Below are positions 36,661-48,810 of a DNA stretch of 64,000 bases, piece after piece (positions within the stretch are counted from its first letter, which is position 1; each line of letters starts with the position of its first letter). The stretch is from the NCBI GenBank assembly GCA_026122225.1, contig JANEZZ010001642.1, positions 1,364,001 through 1,428,000 of the forward strand, written 5' to 3'. Origin of the DNA: Heloderma charlesbogerti (lineage: Eukaryota; Chordata; Lepidosauria; Squamata; Helodermatidae). The notes beneath the pieces are model-generated. The model saw nothing but the letters and a program-made list of their open reading frames with translations, searched no databases and was not told the origin of the DNA. The position numbers and the translations under genes were made by a program.

Positions 36661-37381
36661 CCTGGTAAGGATTCCCCAAAGAATTTCCCTACCAAAGAAT
36701 TCATTATGCCGCTTTCATGCCCGATCCCTCTGCTGACATGGAGGCCAAGAATGTCTCTGCAGAAGCAGAGAGAAAGTTCAAGAGTTGGCACTCAGCCTTC
36801 TCTGCCTCCGGGACTCACATCTCCGGCCCAATCAAACTGCAGACAGATGGCACCAACGATCAATGAAAACAGTAAGGAGCCTCCGAGTCAGCATGATTAG
36901 AGGCATCTGCGGGCTTGTGGAGATCCGTTAGCCACTGGGAAATGTTTTTATTTATTTATTTTAGAAGGAGGGTAGAGAGACGGAGCTTGCACCAAAATTC
37001 TAAATTCATAATTTGAGCAATTATGCACCTACACGATAGCTGGGAAACAGCTAACGCCAAACTTGGCAAGTAGCTGATGACAAGTGCTTATCCTCACTTG
37101 GGGTGTGTGGTATGTGTCTTGGTTCACCAGAATGCTCTACTCATGTTCTTCACTCATTGCTGTCAGAGAAGAAGTAGGGGAGATATGCCCTGCATTACTG
37201 GAAATCATTCACAGAATTAAATTTAAGTAAAAGGTTCTCAAAATCAAAGGGCACTGATATAATAGGAGAGGGTGGCATTGCTGGTGTCCATCATTCAAAA
37301 AACAATGAACCTTTACATGAACTTCTGCAGCTGGGTGCTGCACAACAGGGGAGTACCTGGCTTCAAAATATCAGGGTAAAG

Positions 37382-37717
37382 AAGGGGTGTGGAACCTCTT
37401 TCAGCCTCAGGGTTGAATTCAACCTTGGAGAAGCTCTTGGGGCCACATTCTAGGAGGGGCAAAGGGGGAGACCAAAATACCAGCATATTTTAGCTCAAAG
37501 TTCTTACTGCCAGTAGATAAGCCTTAGGAGAGGCATTTCAACTTTTTCGAATGGGGGAAAACATACAAAATCTGGGAAAACACCAAATGATCAGCAGTCG
37601 GGGGAAACAAGGTGGGGCCAGGTGAAGGGGGCGTGGCTATCTGGGGAGCCCGGAGGGCCAGATTGGGACCCCAGGTAGGCCAGATTTGGCCCACAGGTCT
37701 GAAGTTAAACACCCCTG
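37382..37717. mobile_element. hAT-like non-autonomous element, 336 bp
   Basis: The left end AAGGGGTGTGG and the complement of the right end (CAGGGGTGTTTAA) fit a CAGGGGTGT terminus. The flanking octamers GGGTAAAG and ACCTAAAG agree at 5 of 8 positions. Internal wording (GGCCAGATTTGGCCCACAGG) is shared by 42441-42924 type elements. Confidence 0.55.
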
Positions 37718-38513
37718 ACCTAAAGGAAAAAAGGTCACAAAATAACACAGGAATGGGGTGGTGATTATGAGGGCTTGTGTTGCTCATCATCACTGAAATG
37801 AAGGGCACTACCATATTTGAAGCACTAGCTGGTACAGCTTCCAAGTTGGCTTCTTTCAAACAAACCATACCTAACATTAATCAGAGGGGTTCTTTCGGGC
37901 AACATGACAAGCTGTGGTCAAGCAAAAATGGAAGTAAAAGCTTTTGAATTCCTTGTGGCTGCGCTGAAGAAGGGAGAGGGAGTGCATGAGCCTAAGGTTG
38001 CTGTGGTGTGTTCTTGTGATGCTACACTTTGGTACAGTGTGACATTTGAATGTGGCCAGTAGGTCCCAGAAAGTGCACAAAAGGCAAAAACATAACCAAA
38101 ATGTGGCAACACTGAAGTCATCAATATGTTGGCGACAGTAGCAGACACAAGCACAGGAGGAAAAGCATGAAAACCAAGACATATTTGCCCCCGCACCCCT
38201 GGCCTGTGTAATCATTTCACTAAAATAGTATCTCAGCATCTTTTGATCCCCTACATTTATCCTCAAAATTTTCTCCAAAATTCAAGGAGTGCCATTTTAA
38301 CTCTATTTTACAGGATAAAAAGAGAGTATCTTACACTGACTCATGTGGAATAGCAGGTAGGAGATAAGAAAAAAGGGAGGAAGAACGGGAAGCTGTGCCA
38401 CAAGAGGTAGACTCAACAGGATTCCAACAACTAGCTAGCGCTTTTGCTCCTTTAATTTGAGCTCTCTGTATACACACTTGGGCTGGGATACCAGAGGCAT
38501 ATTTGTGCTGAGC

Positions 38514-38935
38514 TCTGGCAACACTAAACCATAGTTTAGCACTATGTAAACAAACCTCAAGCTTGTGTGCTCCCCCCTCCACACTCATCCACTGGGATGG
38601 CCACAAGGAGGAGACTGGAAGCATCTGCTTCCATTTCAGCTAACTGCAGTTCATTGTTTCATCCAAACCAGGACAAACTGTGACTGGCTTAAATTATGGT
38701 TTGTCCAAAAAAGCCGATCACACCACGATCCTGATCTTCTGATCCTGGCTTGTTGAACAAACCACTGTTTAAACCAACTAGGGACTGTCCTAGTTCAGAC
38801 AAAATGACAAACTGCAGTTCGCTGAAAACAGTAATGGATGCTTCTGATCTCCCCCTGACCATGCTGGAGGAAGAGAAGGGAAGGGAGGGGAATTTCAGGC
38901 TCATGCACACAAACTGGGGTTTAGCATTATGTTTT
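38514..38935. mobile_element. Probable foldback element
   Basis: ACTAAACCATAGTTTAGCAC at the left and GGGGTTTAGCATTATG at the right are roughly complementary, with ACAAACC / AAACTGG segments inside. Arms are diverged and limits approximate. Confidence 0.45.
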
Positions 38936-39814
38936 TACCAGGTGATAAGAGTAGCAAAAAACAAACAAACCCACAAGTGATTCATGCATTACTCTGAGCT
39001 CCTTTATATAGTGTTCAGTGGGTGTGGAGAATTACCCCCTTGAAGTAGCCTCCAGTGGGGATAAGAGAGACTAGCCTAAGACGTACAATTCAGCACATCT
39101 TCTTATGTGGCTGTCATACATACCACTCACAATTCATATACCAAAGCTCCTATTTCTAGGCACTAGATGCCCTTCATTCCCCAAAGAGCGAGGATAATGT
39201 CTGAAACACTGCATGTTTAAATGAAGAATGTGTTACTGGGTGTTGTTTAGAGAAATGACCAATTTTAAGGTCAGGTTTTGCTCTTGTGTGGACACAGCTC
39301 AGGTTCCCAAGGTGTATGCAGATCTTCGCAGAAACAAGCTGTATTTTTAAAGCTCTGCTTTCCTTCACCTGTGGGCTAACACCAGTATTTCACAGAGAAT
39401 CATCATCCATCTAACTGAAATACTCTCTAACGGCCCATCAGCCTTGCCTTCTCTTTGAAATAGCCCAGCTGAGCACTGCACAGGCTGTGATATTTCCCCC
39501 TTCTAAGATATCTTACTCACTCCATAAGCTCAAGATTGACAGTCGAATTTCACACTGTGATAGCTCCCCATCGATTTTTCACTTGCAAGGAGCAACTCTA
39601 CAAATTAAAGTTAACAGTATTGCTGAAACTTTGAAATAACTGAGAAAAGGGATAGAAAGATACCTGAGTGACAGCTTCCTTACAAGGGGTTCAGTGTGTT
39701 TGGGGAAGAGGAGTAGGCAGTATTTAAAGGTGTCTCCATGAACATGCTTGCATGAGTGGTACAACCGAGGAGTGTTCAGCCTCTACAATTGCAATAAAAT
39801 TAAATTAAAATTTG

Positions 39815-39890
39815 GGGATGGACTCGATGGTCTTATAGGCCCCTTCCAACCCTACTATTCTATGATTCGATTCGATTCTATTATATTCTA
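39815..39890 (+). mobile_element. CR1 3' end
   Basis: GACTCGATGGTCTTATAGGC then CCCTTCCAACCCTAC and ATTCTATGATTCGATTCGAT, a plus-oriented CR1 terminus whose terminal repeats have expanded. Confidence 0.75.
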
Positions 39891-41944
39891 TGAAAATACA
39901 TCTTCAGTCCACAAAATGATTTGGAATATGGGGAAGGGTGAATGCTGCTTGTCACTAGCAACATCACACTATTTACTTTATTTTTACCCCGTGAACCCTT
40001 GCCTGTACTCTTACTAACTGCTGTGAACTACTATTCTGGTCATAGACCTCATGACAGTGATCTAAATTCCAATAGCTGATTACCAGACTCCTAACAAATA
40101 AGCCTTTTGTACCTGTGGAAGATGCACTTGGGGACACTATTAAACCATCATGTAATTATAAGAAATTAAGTCAATAATATGAGTCTGCAGGAGTAGAGAA
40201 AGTGGCAAAACTCATAGCTCCAGGGATCAGACATGAGTTTTGGATAGTTTAATCTGACCTCAAAAGAAGACGTAAGCAGCAAGGTTCCCAAATTCTTCTC
40301 CAGCTTGCATTAAAATCCACGCTGAAGACTCAATTTACCCCCTCCCACCCATCCATCTCCCCAATCCCCCACCCCATTGTCTTTAAATGCTACTTACTGG
40401 TTGGGTCCAGTGGCAAAAGTGGTGCTCCAGTTGTGGGAAGAGGAATGGGCAGAGGTCACTTCTCTTCTTCCCTCTCTGGCACCTAGTGTTCTACATGACA
40501 GTGCAACAGGGCAGAAAGTCCCGGTGGCCCTTGGGAAATGTACTTTTCCCAAGGGCCACTGGGGCTTTTTGTCCTGCTGTATTTTCCCAAGAGCAACTGA
40601 CATTACAGAGCGCCACCAGGGCCTTTTGTCCTGGCACACTGTTACATAGTGCACTAGACACCAGAAAAAGGATGGCAAGCAAGACCTCCTTCTCCCTAAG
40701 GCAGAAGAACTGCTTCTGGTCCAGCCAGTAAGTACGTTTTACAGGGAAAGGTAGAGTTACTTTCAGGGGTGGGGAAGTATCTCAGTCTATTTCCGAGCCA
40801 AAGTCAACATGCGCTATGGGTGGCTTGCCCACCACTACCCAGGTGTACTGTGTCAGGCCAATTTCTCTATTTTAATGTCTCAAATACAGATGAGGAACTA
40901 ATAACCAAGTGCCAGGGCCCTGGCAAGGAAATATTATCACCTTCTGATCACCTGTTTCTCTATCTGCCCAAGAGTCTGGAGTAAAACCACTCCCAAACTA
41001 GATGGATCTACTGTTTGTGTGTCAAGAAGCGATTTGACAAAGTTATTAGCCTCTCACACCAGCTGCCCTACTCCTCAGGGGTATGGTATTATACTGCAAT
41101 ATTCAGTTTGGGGCATAAATATAGTTCTGTGAGGAGATGCTAAGGACAGGGCTACACGGACTAGCAACCAACATGAATTGAAAGTTGTGAAGATCCCCCC
41201 AATATTCTTGTTTATGCTCTTGTTAGGAAGTACAGGAGCAAAAGCTTTGATTTGGGCTATCATGAAAATATTTTTTCTTAAATTGTGAATAATTGCCTGA
41301 GTTTACAGAAAGCCAAATCATATACCAGATTTCAGCATGTATAGATGCATCCCAGTACAATACACTCAAAACTTCCTTACAGTAAAAGAAGGTGCAGATT
41401 TGTGAATTACTTACTGTTGCCTTAGCTGGTACTGAACAGTTAATGACCTTGGCTAACCGAGGCTTACATTTTGCAAACAGAGTCACATACTCAAGAGGGC
41501 AACTGGACTTTCAGATGTAAACAGCCATGCTTGTGCAGTTATTAAATATTTATTTTTGGCATGTGTCTGCTTTTTCTGTAGTTTAGCCTATTAATCCCAA
41601 AAGCATTTATTGGGAAGTGCTTGAATTTATGCAAGTGATGAATGATTTTATATTAAACAGTTTTTTGCTCCCACCAATTAAGTGGGATCAGACTCTTTGG
41701 AGTATGATCAGCATCAAAGTTCTTTGAAAGTTCCATTACATCTGTGGCTTCTTAAATACACATTTTGTAGCCTTCACAATGTTTCAGTGGTGTCGCCTGC
41801 TTAAATAATGACCTATAGCTAGGATCCTTAAGAGTTCAGCATATTCTCTCTCACACCATCTCACACATCTGTATTTGATATCAAAGCCAAGGTTATACTG
41901 AGATCAAACAATTAAAAAGTACACATTTGTACAAATGCATACAA

Positions 41945-42294
41945 AGCCCTATTCAGACATTCAATAAAGCATGTTGTTTAAACACATGAGGGGGAGTGCA
42001 CTAGCCCCCAAATCCTCTGTTGTTGCTCTCCTCATGCTGAACGTGTGGAGGGCAACTGTCTGAAGTGGGGAGCCTCCTCTATTTGTGGTGGCTTTCCATG
42101 CAATCCAGAATATTGATTATCCAGCATTCCGGATCATGTGGAGAGCTCCACGAATAGAAGAGGCGCTCTGCTTCAGACAGTCGCCCTCCATGCATTCAGC
42201 ATGACGAAAGCAACAAAGGAGACAGGCAGGGATGGAGTGCTTCCCCTCCTTGTGTGTTTAAACAACACGCTTTATCCAGCACCTGAATAGGGCT
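41945..42294. mobile_element. Snapback (full-length palindromic) MITE, 350 bp
   Basis: The entire element is an inverted repeat. It opens AGCCCTATTCAGACATTCAA and closes with the complement (CCTGAATAGGGCT). Nearly every left block, such as GTTGTTTAAACACA, GGGCAACTGTCTGAAG and CTCCTCTATTTGTGG, has its partner on the right. The centre lies near 42115. No coding frame. Confidence 0.82.
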
Positions 42295-42440
42295 ATAGTT
42301 TATGCTGTTTGTTATATCTGGATATTCTCCAAGTATGAAATTTTGTTAAAACCTGGCAAAAGAGCTTAGTAAACAAAAAAGGCATAGGATGGAGGTAGGG
42401 TATGAAGCAGGCAACAGAGGCAATGGGACAGGGTACAAGT

Positions 42441-42924
42441 CAGGGATGCACAAACCTTTTGGCCCCAAGGGCCAAATGCTGTTTTGCCAGCATGCCTGTG
42501 TGCCCCCCCCACACACACACAGGGGTAGGAGAGACAAACACACGCACTGGGTGGTGGCTGGGGTAGCCTGGATCACTGCTTTGGTGCCACCATTAGCAAC
42601 AATAAAGCAGTGCTCTGGGCTGCTTCTGGGTGGCTGGAGAAGGGAGATGGCTGCTGCAACCATCTCCCTTCCCCAACAATCTGATCCCTGCTTTAGTGCT
42701 GCCATTAGCAATGCTAAAGCAGCAATCTAGGGTGCCCAGAAGCAACTCAGATTGCTGCTTTAGCAACCTACACGAACACCCCCCCCCATCTCTCTTCTCA
42801 GAGATTGGAGATAAGCTAGTGATGGGAAGTACCACCCCGGGGGCAGATGCAGGGGGGTCTGCTGGGCCACCAGAAATGGCTTAGTGGGCTGCATGTGGCC
42901 TGTGGGCCACACTTTTCACACCTG
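42441..42924. mobile_element. hAT-like non-autonomous element, 484 bp
   Basis: Opens CAGGGATGCACAAACC and closes with a sequence whose complement is CAGGTGTGAAAAGTG. The internal GGCCTGTGGGCCACAC is shared with related elements. An 8-bp duplication is not clear. Confidence 0.5.
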
Positions 42925-43445
42925 TGATTTAAGTCATAGGAAAGTTAAAAAAAAGAGGCCAGGGACCACACACACATCTATTTTTTTACAACTGGAATCT
43001 CATTTATTGTGCCTCCTTTAGTTTCTGCACCTCAAGCAGTTAGACATACTAGATCAACCATCAGTTTCACAAGTTAATGTGCACACATAGCTGCTTCCTT
43101 GCTTGGAACAATTTCTTCATCATTTAAGTGAAGGGAGCCGATAAGTGTGTGGGCTGACTCCCTCTATTGAAAGAATGGGGACAGCCATGTGCCCATGAGA
43201 CCCCTATGTGCATCTAAGCAGATAAGGCACCTGAACTGAAGTGACCACCTGAAACATCAGAAGTTGTTTCCATATTCATAAAGGGAAGAAATGGTATTTG
43301 ATTTTAAATGAAGTTACATGAGGCAAGACATTTGCTTTTGTTTAAGAAGTCAAATTCTAGAGTACAAGTTCTAGATTGCACATCTTCAGATTATCAGAAT
43401 ATGGCCATCCTTAAACTTTGCAAAGGACTTGAGAAAACAGAAGTT

Positions 43446-43498
43446 GTGTGTGTATGTGTGTGTGTGCACGCGCGCGCACATATGTACATACATACACA
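43446..43498. repeat. GT/CG alternating tract, Z-DNA candidate
   Basis: TGTGTGTATGTGTGTGTG runs into CACGCGCGCGCACATATG and then ACATACATACACA, nearly perfect purine-pyrimidine alternation over about 50 bp. Confidence 0.88.
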
Positions 43499-43559
43499 GA
43501 AACCTCACTCCTCTAAAACCCCTCTTCTAAACCAAACAAGCATCTTGCCCAATCAACCA

Positions 43560-44170
43560 TGAGGAGCATGAAGAGTTATATAAAGAAGATAATTATAAAG
43601 GGATTTAATGCTTGGCAAGCTCAAATTGCCAAGGCTTACGACAAAGGTGGCGCACACGCTTGCTTAACTGGCCCAGTGCCCTGGCTTTGCTCTTATGCAA
43701 GTGCCAGAGCCGGAGTCGCATCCCAAATGCGATTTGTTTTATGAAAAAGAAGAGTGTGCTCCTTTGCTCCTGGGAATGGCAGCCCGAGTCCCACCTCCCT
43801 CTAGTTTTGCTCCATTCCTGATTAATGATCTTGTCTGCCTGATTTATGACCCACCCTGACAGATTAGAGTTTCCCCTTCAACCGCCCCCCTTTCCCCCAC
43901 AACCTCAGAAGGCACAGCCACACTCCGCTGGAAATATTAGAGAATTATTAAATAAACATTCATACGTCATGTCTCTTCCTATCCTGAGCTCATCCTAGTC
44001 AACACCCGGCAGCCCTGGCCTGTTTGCTTTTCATGCTGACAACAAACAGCTGGAGTGATTCATGGAGAGGCTGGCTACAATGTTTCATGTCATATATCAT
44101 GCTAGCAGGGCTCCCTGCCCCAACAGAGATAAACTGATCAAGCACAACGGGCTGGAATGAATTTATGACA
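43560..44170. promoter_or_regulatory. Candidate intronic enhancer block (strongest of four)
   Basis: About 600 bp free of recognised repeats with dense developmental-type motifs: GATAATTATAAAGG and CCTGATTAATGATC (homeodomain), CTTGGCAAGC and AATTGCCAAGG (NF1-like), ATGATTTATGACC-like HOX/CDX sites, AATTATTAAATAAACATT (FOX-like), ACAACAAACAGCTGG (FOX next to an E-box). It is inferred from sequence alone. Confidence 0.4.
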
Positions 44171-44751
44171 ACACAAAATTGAGGAAAACAAATGGGAGGT
44201 GACCCAGTGGGGCACGAACCCAGACTCTTTCCTTGGCCTGCAATCTAGTTTGGTGGCAGAAAGCAAAATTGAACATTGGCACTGTGAATTAAGAGGCTGG
44301 CTTCTTAACCCTGGAAAAGCCTTGCTTTCAAGATGGCACTGGGTATGTGGCTTCAGGAGAGAAAGAGAGTTGTATCTTTTACAGCAAGCACACAGGTGGA
44401 CTAGTCTAGCTGAGCATCACTGCTAAGATTCAAGGCCAGCAATGGAGAAAGGAAAGCACCCAAAGTGAGATGGAGCTAAGTACATACTAATGAGAGAAGG
44501 AAAACATTACATTAAGTCTTAAGGTAATTTAAAAGCTACCATACAGAAGAGGGAGAATTGTTTCCAGCAGGAATGCTTTCTGATGGCAGAGCAAGATGCA
44601 ATGGATTTATGTTCCAAGTTTTAGGGCAGGGGTGCCAAACTGAGGTTTAATAGCCATAAACAGCTCTTGAGCAGGTTGATTTTCAGGAAATGGAGCCCCA
44701 GCCAATTCCAGAAAGACCTGCTCCTGTTCCATCCCCCTCCAATCATATATC

Positions 44752-44940
44752 AGTGGAGATACAGCTCAGTGGTGGAGCACATACTTTGCACGCAAAAGGT
44801 CCCAGGCTTAATCCTTGGCATCTCTAGATAGCGGTGGGAATACTTCCTGTCTGAAACCCTGGAGGGTTGCTCCAAGACGATGTAGACAATATTGAACTAG
44901 AAGGACGGACAGTCTGAGTTAGTTGGCTGTTTCCTAGTAC
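44752..44940 (+). mobile_element. tRNA-derived SINE
   Basis: Starts with an A box (ACAGCTCAGTGGTGGAGCAC) and a B-box-like GGCTTAATCC, then the shared body ending GGCTGTTTCCTAGTA. Same family as 52300-52525 and 19265-19470. Confidence 0.8.
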
Positions 44941-45889
44941 TCGAGCTTGGTTTTTGGCTTCCTAGTCCAGCCTTGCAGTCAACAAAGCTAACTGACTAGA
45001 CTTGCTTAACTCATTGCTTGCTGGATTTCCTTATCCTTAAATAAACCTTGACTGATTCGATTCACTGGACTCTCTTTAAAGCCTGCCATTCCCTAGCGGG
45101 GCCTTGTCTGCCTCTTAGTTGTCCATCCAGGTGTCTGTGAGTGTCAATTGCTTTGGTGGACTTCACTGTCTGTAGAGCTAGGTCTGGTCAGGATATAATG
45201 GAATCTCTATAATTGCAGGAAAAAGACAGAGAATGAAGAGATGAAAGAAGGTGACTGAACTATATAGGTGGGTTAGATATGGTAAAGGGAAAAAAATAAC
45301 AAAAAAAATTAAAATTGGGTCTCCTGTTGTACATAGATCAGGGGTAAATGTGAATTTGGGTTTTGAAAGGCTAATGGCCATTGTTTTAAGCTTAGCGAAT
45401 CATGCACCAGATCCTTCCTAGCCCTATTATTCTATGACTTCTGATACATATTTCAAGCATTAAACTGGATATATATGTTCCAACATCAGCAGAAAGTCAT
45501 AACAAAAACTGAACCTTGCGCAGCTTTATAGCATTTCACCCATCACCTCTCAACATATTCTTCTCCTCCAGTAACCACACACATTAGACTTAAGCAACAT
45601 TCTTCTTTTTAACATTTATCTAAAAATATATTAAGAGAAAGTAAGGAAGCCTTGTATTTGACCTGTCTTAGCACAGTGGCTCAGTTCAGATGTAATGACA
45701 AGCCATGGTTTGCTGTTTTGACTGAACTGGGCTAGTGGCTATCACATGAAATTCAAACACAGATTGGGAGAGATGGGCTGAATGAGAAACTGGTTTAACG
45801 CAGGACAGACCTGAGATTATACAAAGGAGGGACAACCAGCAAATACATCTCTCTCTGAGGAAAGCTGCTTGGCATGCAAGAAATTAAGC

Positions 45890-46520
45890 TACAAGAAGCC
45901 TGAAGCACACATTTCATTAACTTTCAACCCAAGTACATTAGCTGTGCGCCAAAACAAGGACAGTTTACTGTATTGTATTAGCTAATTAAAAAGATAGTCT
46001 CCATGCCTAGACTTTGTTTTGGTAAGGGAAGAGAAAATGAATGTCATTCTTATAAAAGTAGGATCAATAAAGAGAATCACTGCTAACTCCATTAACCATT
46101 GTTCTAAATGGACAACCCAGCTGACACAGGTGATAAACCATGTGCTTCTAAACACTTTTTAAAATGCTAATCAGACATTACATGAAGCTTAACACACTAA
46201 TCAATAATGCCCAGATTTAAAAGCAAAAATTAAAGTTATGAACAGAAGGAAGTGATCCCACAGAGAGCTTGCCACAAGCACCACCCAAAACAAGAAAAAT
46301 GAAACCAATTTAGCTCCAGATTAAGAACCAGGAACTGGAGATGAATCAATTTAGCTAGCTGGGCTGGGTCACCATATATCATAGCTTGGCAGTGCAGGTG
46401 GAAACAACTAGACTGCAGGAATAAAAAGAACACCTTCCTTTTGTCAGGCCCCAAGGACTGAGCCTGGTTATCAATTAATTTAACAGAGCCCAGCCCTTCA
46501 CACACAGCATTCTAGGTCCT
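45890..46520. promoter_or_regulatory. Candidate intronic enhancer block
   Basis: Repeat-poor, AT-rich stretch with TTAGCTAATTAAAAAG, CTAATCAATAATG, GGTGATAAACC, CACCACCCAAAAC and TTATCAATTAATTTAAC. It is homeodomain- and FOX-type site-rich. Function unproven. Confidence 0.33.
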
Positions 46521-47135
46521 TAACCATCACGACACAAACTATTTATCATGCACAAATCCCTGAGGAGCAGCAACGGCACAGCTAGAACCTTTGTTTCTAA
46601 ACACTTGGTTTTCTGCTCTCTGTAGAAGTTAAGAGCCTCTAACTAAAAGACAGTCACCCCTTTCAACCAGACATTTCTTATGAACTAAGAAGGACGAGTT
46701 GTCAAGTGCAAGAAATGGCAACTGGTTCTTTTCAAAGGCAATGGGGTTTGAGTACCCACGTGTAATTCTTGACTTTTGAAGTCAGGGGGTTTTGAATACT
46801 CCATGATCAGTCACAAAGAAGGAGCAGAACAGTATTTCACAACACAGAATTGTTGTATGCACCACTTAGAAAAAGTCTGGGATCCTTCAAGAAGCACTGA
46901 ATAAAGCTTTTTAATGATCCGATCAAGAAGATGTCAATTCATCATTTACACAAGTGTTTTGGAAAATGTCAAATCTTTTCAGTTTTAGAGGCTAGGATTT
47001 GAGGGGGGTGACAGCTACTGGAGAGGCTCTAACTAATGCAATTGACAGAGACTGTTGGATAAGACTGAATTCTCCATTCATCTACATGGAAGGTGGTATC
47101 AGTAGCTTGCTGAGCAATAGATGAAAAATGCAAAG

Positions 47136-47490
47136 CCTGGGTGGGCGACTTCAGGAGGTTTGGGGTTCACTTCCTCTCACCCTGTCCCTGCCAGTGGGCT
47201 GCACTGTTGCCACTATCAGCGCCCTGCAGAACACCACTGTGCGCTGGCAGCAAAAAAATCACTGCTTTGCCACCAATTTTCAGCAGCAAACCACTACAGA
47301 ATGTTACAATGAAGAAATTGAAAACAAGCTAAATTTGGCCACTGTAGGGTTCAGCCACCAAAAATTGGCAGCAATCTAGCCATTTTTTTTTGCAACTGTT
47401 TTAGATTTTGGTGGTGTGGTGGCAGGCTATATTGCAGAAGGGACAGCAGGGTTTGCATGCAGTCCATGGGCTGAATGTTGCCCACTCTTG
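47136..47490. mobile_element. hAT-like non-autonomous element, 355 bp, 8-bp TSD
   Basis: The flanks ATGCAAAG (47128-47135) and CTGCAAAG (47491-47498) match at 7 of 8 bases. The termini CCTGGGTGGGCGAC and, complemented, CAAGAGTGGGCAAC fit a CAGGGGTGGGCAAC consensus. No transposase. Confidence 0.7.
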
Positions 47491-48731
47491 CTGCAAAGGA
47501 ACCCAGTATGTGTTACCACAACTAAACCAGAGTGTATTCGTACCTAGTTACATTGTGATATGCTCCCCTCACCCCGTCTTTTGACGTCTTTCTCCAATGT
47601 CCTGAGCATCATATGATCCTAGATCTGAATTCCTAGATATACAAATGCAGGAGGATGAGGCAGGTGAACTATTTCCTGATGTATTGCATCTGGCTAGAAG
47701 TGTTAATTTGTAAGAATTTAGTGAGTCCACATAACTGAGAATTCCACTCAACCCCCAAGCAGCTTTGTTCTAGAGGACAGCTACCCTCTCTATGAAAGCT
47801 TTGGGCCTGTCCACACAAATCACTGGCTAACAATCATGTATAAGTTGTGGGGCATCAGCTGCATGGTGCAGTGCTCCAAGGCACTTAGATCTGTAGTCTA
47901 ATATTTCCAGTTCTCATTACCTGTTCCCCATTTTTGAGAGGGAAAATGTTTGAAGGAATTGCATATACATATGACCTAGGTTATATGTTAAATTGTATGC
48001 ACAGCCTCAGAATGCCACTTGTGCTTACATTATTCCGAGGCTTCAGGCAATGCCCCTTCCCCCCATAACCGATCAGAAGGGGGAGTTTTCACCTTCACCA
48101 CACGGGGAAGGTTAAGGAAGAGCAAAGCTGGCACCTCAGTGGGCTTCACTGTACCTGAGTTTTCCCTAGTTAGGGAAAGCCTTAGTGGAGTGAACTAGCC
48201 CCTGATAACTAACCTCAAGGAGCAATCTGCACTAACAACAAGGAGCACACAAGAAATGACCAGGCATATCACTGCACATGGCACTGCCTGGCTGTAAGGA
48301 GACATCATCACACATCATTCTGGATGCCTTCTGTTCTTTGCTGGTTCACCTCTGCTCTTTGCTAGAGCAAAATGAAGATCCTGTCCCATGCGACATCATC
48401 CCCAATGGATATGAAGGTTAAAATGATCTAAGTCCCTTCCAAAGGGAGGGCATAACAAATAAGCCATCTGAAAAACAACACACCCTAGGGGAAAGGACAA
48501 GGGCAGCATTTTGATACTAGTGAGAATTTAACAGAGGCAGAAGATTTGCCATCATCCCTCTAAAACCACAGAAACTACACTGGGGCCATGGAAATGAAAC
48601 ATAAAATCATCCTTCCAGTTTTAGAGCCAACATACCAAAATGATTTCTTCCTCTCCCACAGACAGTGAGTTCCTCCTTGCAGTCTCTTTTTCCTTCCCTA
48701 ACAAAGACAGAAGTGCCTGAATTGTACTCAC

Positions 48732-48810
48732 TTCTCTATGTCGCTATTCTTGCAGGTCTTTTGCATAGGCTCCTGCTTACTGCTCTCCCCATTACTCGTT
48801 GATGGCATTT
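48732..48810 (-). CDS. RNF220: RNF220 exon, residues about 456-482
   Basis: This 79-bp exon completes the Glu codon and reads MPSTSNGESSKQEPMQKTC followed by KNSDIE, leaving two bases of a Lys codon. The acceptor is CTTCACAG and the donor GTGAGT. The content is Ser-rich and polar, consistent with a disordered linker just ahead of the coiled coil. I recall Ala in place of the Pro in mammals. The 18.6 kb intron that follows is the largest complete one in the window and carries most of the candidate regulatory blocks. Confidence 0.95.

Larger units (their letters stand above)
30181..48731 (-). other. RNF220 intron, 18551 bp
   Basis: Carries hAT-like elements (31136-31670, 37382-37717, 42441-42924, 47136-47490), foldback elements (34376-34575, 38514-38935, 41945-42294), CR1 3' ends (33360-33420, 33985-34110, 39815-39890) and a tRNA-derived SINE (44752-44940). 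Three stretches almost free of repeats (36240-36660, 43560-44170, 45890-46520) look like candidate regulatory DNA. No additional coding exon was supported. Confidence 0.85.

Noticed and set aside
37877..38278. 133-codon minus-strand open frame in the 18.6 kb intron
   Set aside because: No domain recognised, cysteine- and serine-rich chance composition, no splice borders with RNF220 exons in frame.
43446..43498. Regularly spaced repeats as a possible CRISPR-like array
   Set aside because: It is a simple GT/CG microsatellite; no repeat-spacer structure exists anywhere in the window and the genome is a vertebrate.
44752..44940. Possible functional tRNA gene, because of A and B boxes
   Set aside because: Only the promoter boxes resemble a tRNA; the cloverleaf does not form and the same body recurs at 52300 and 19265, so it is a SINE.
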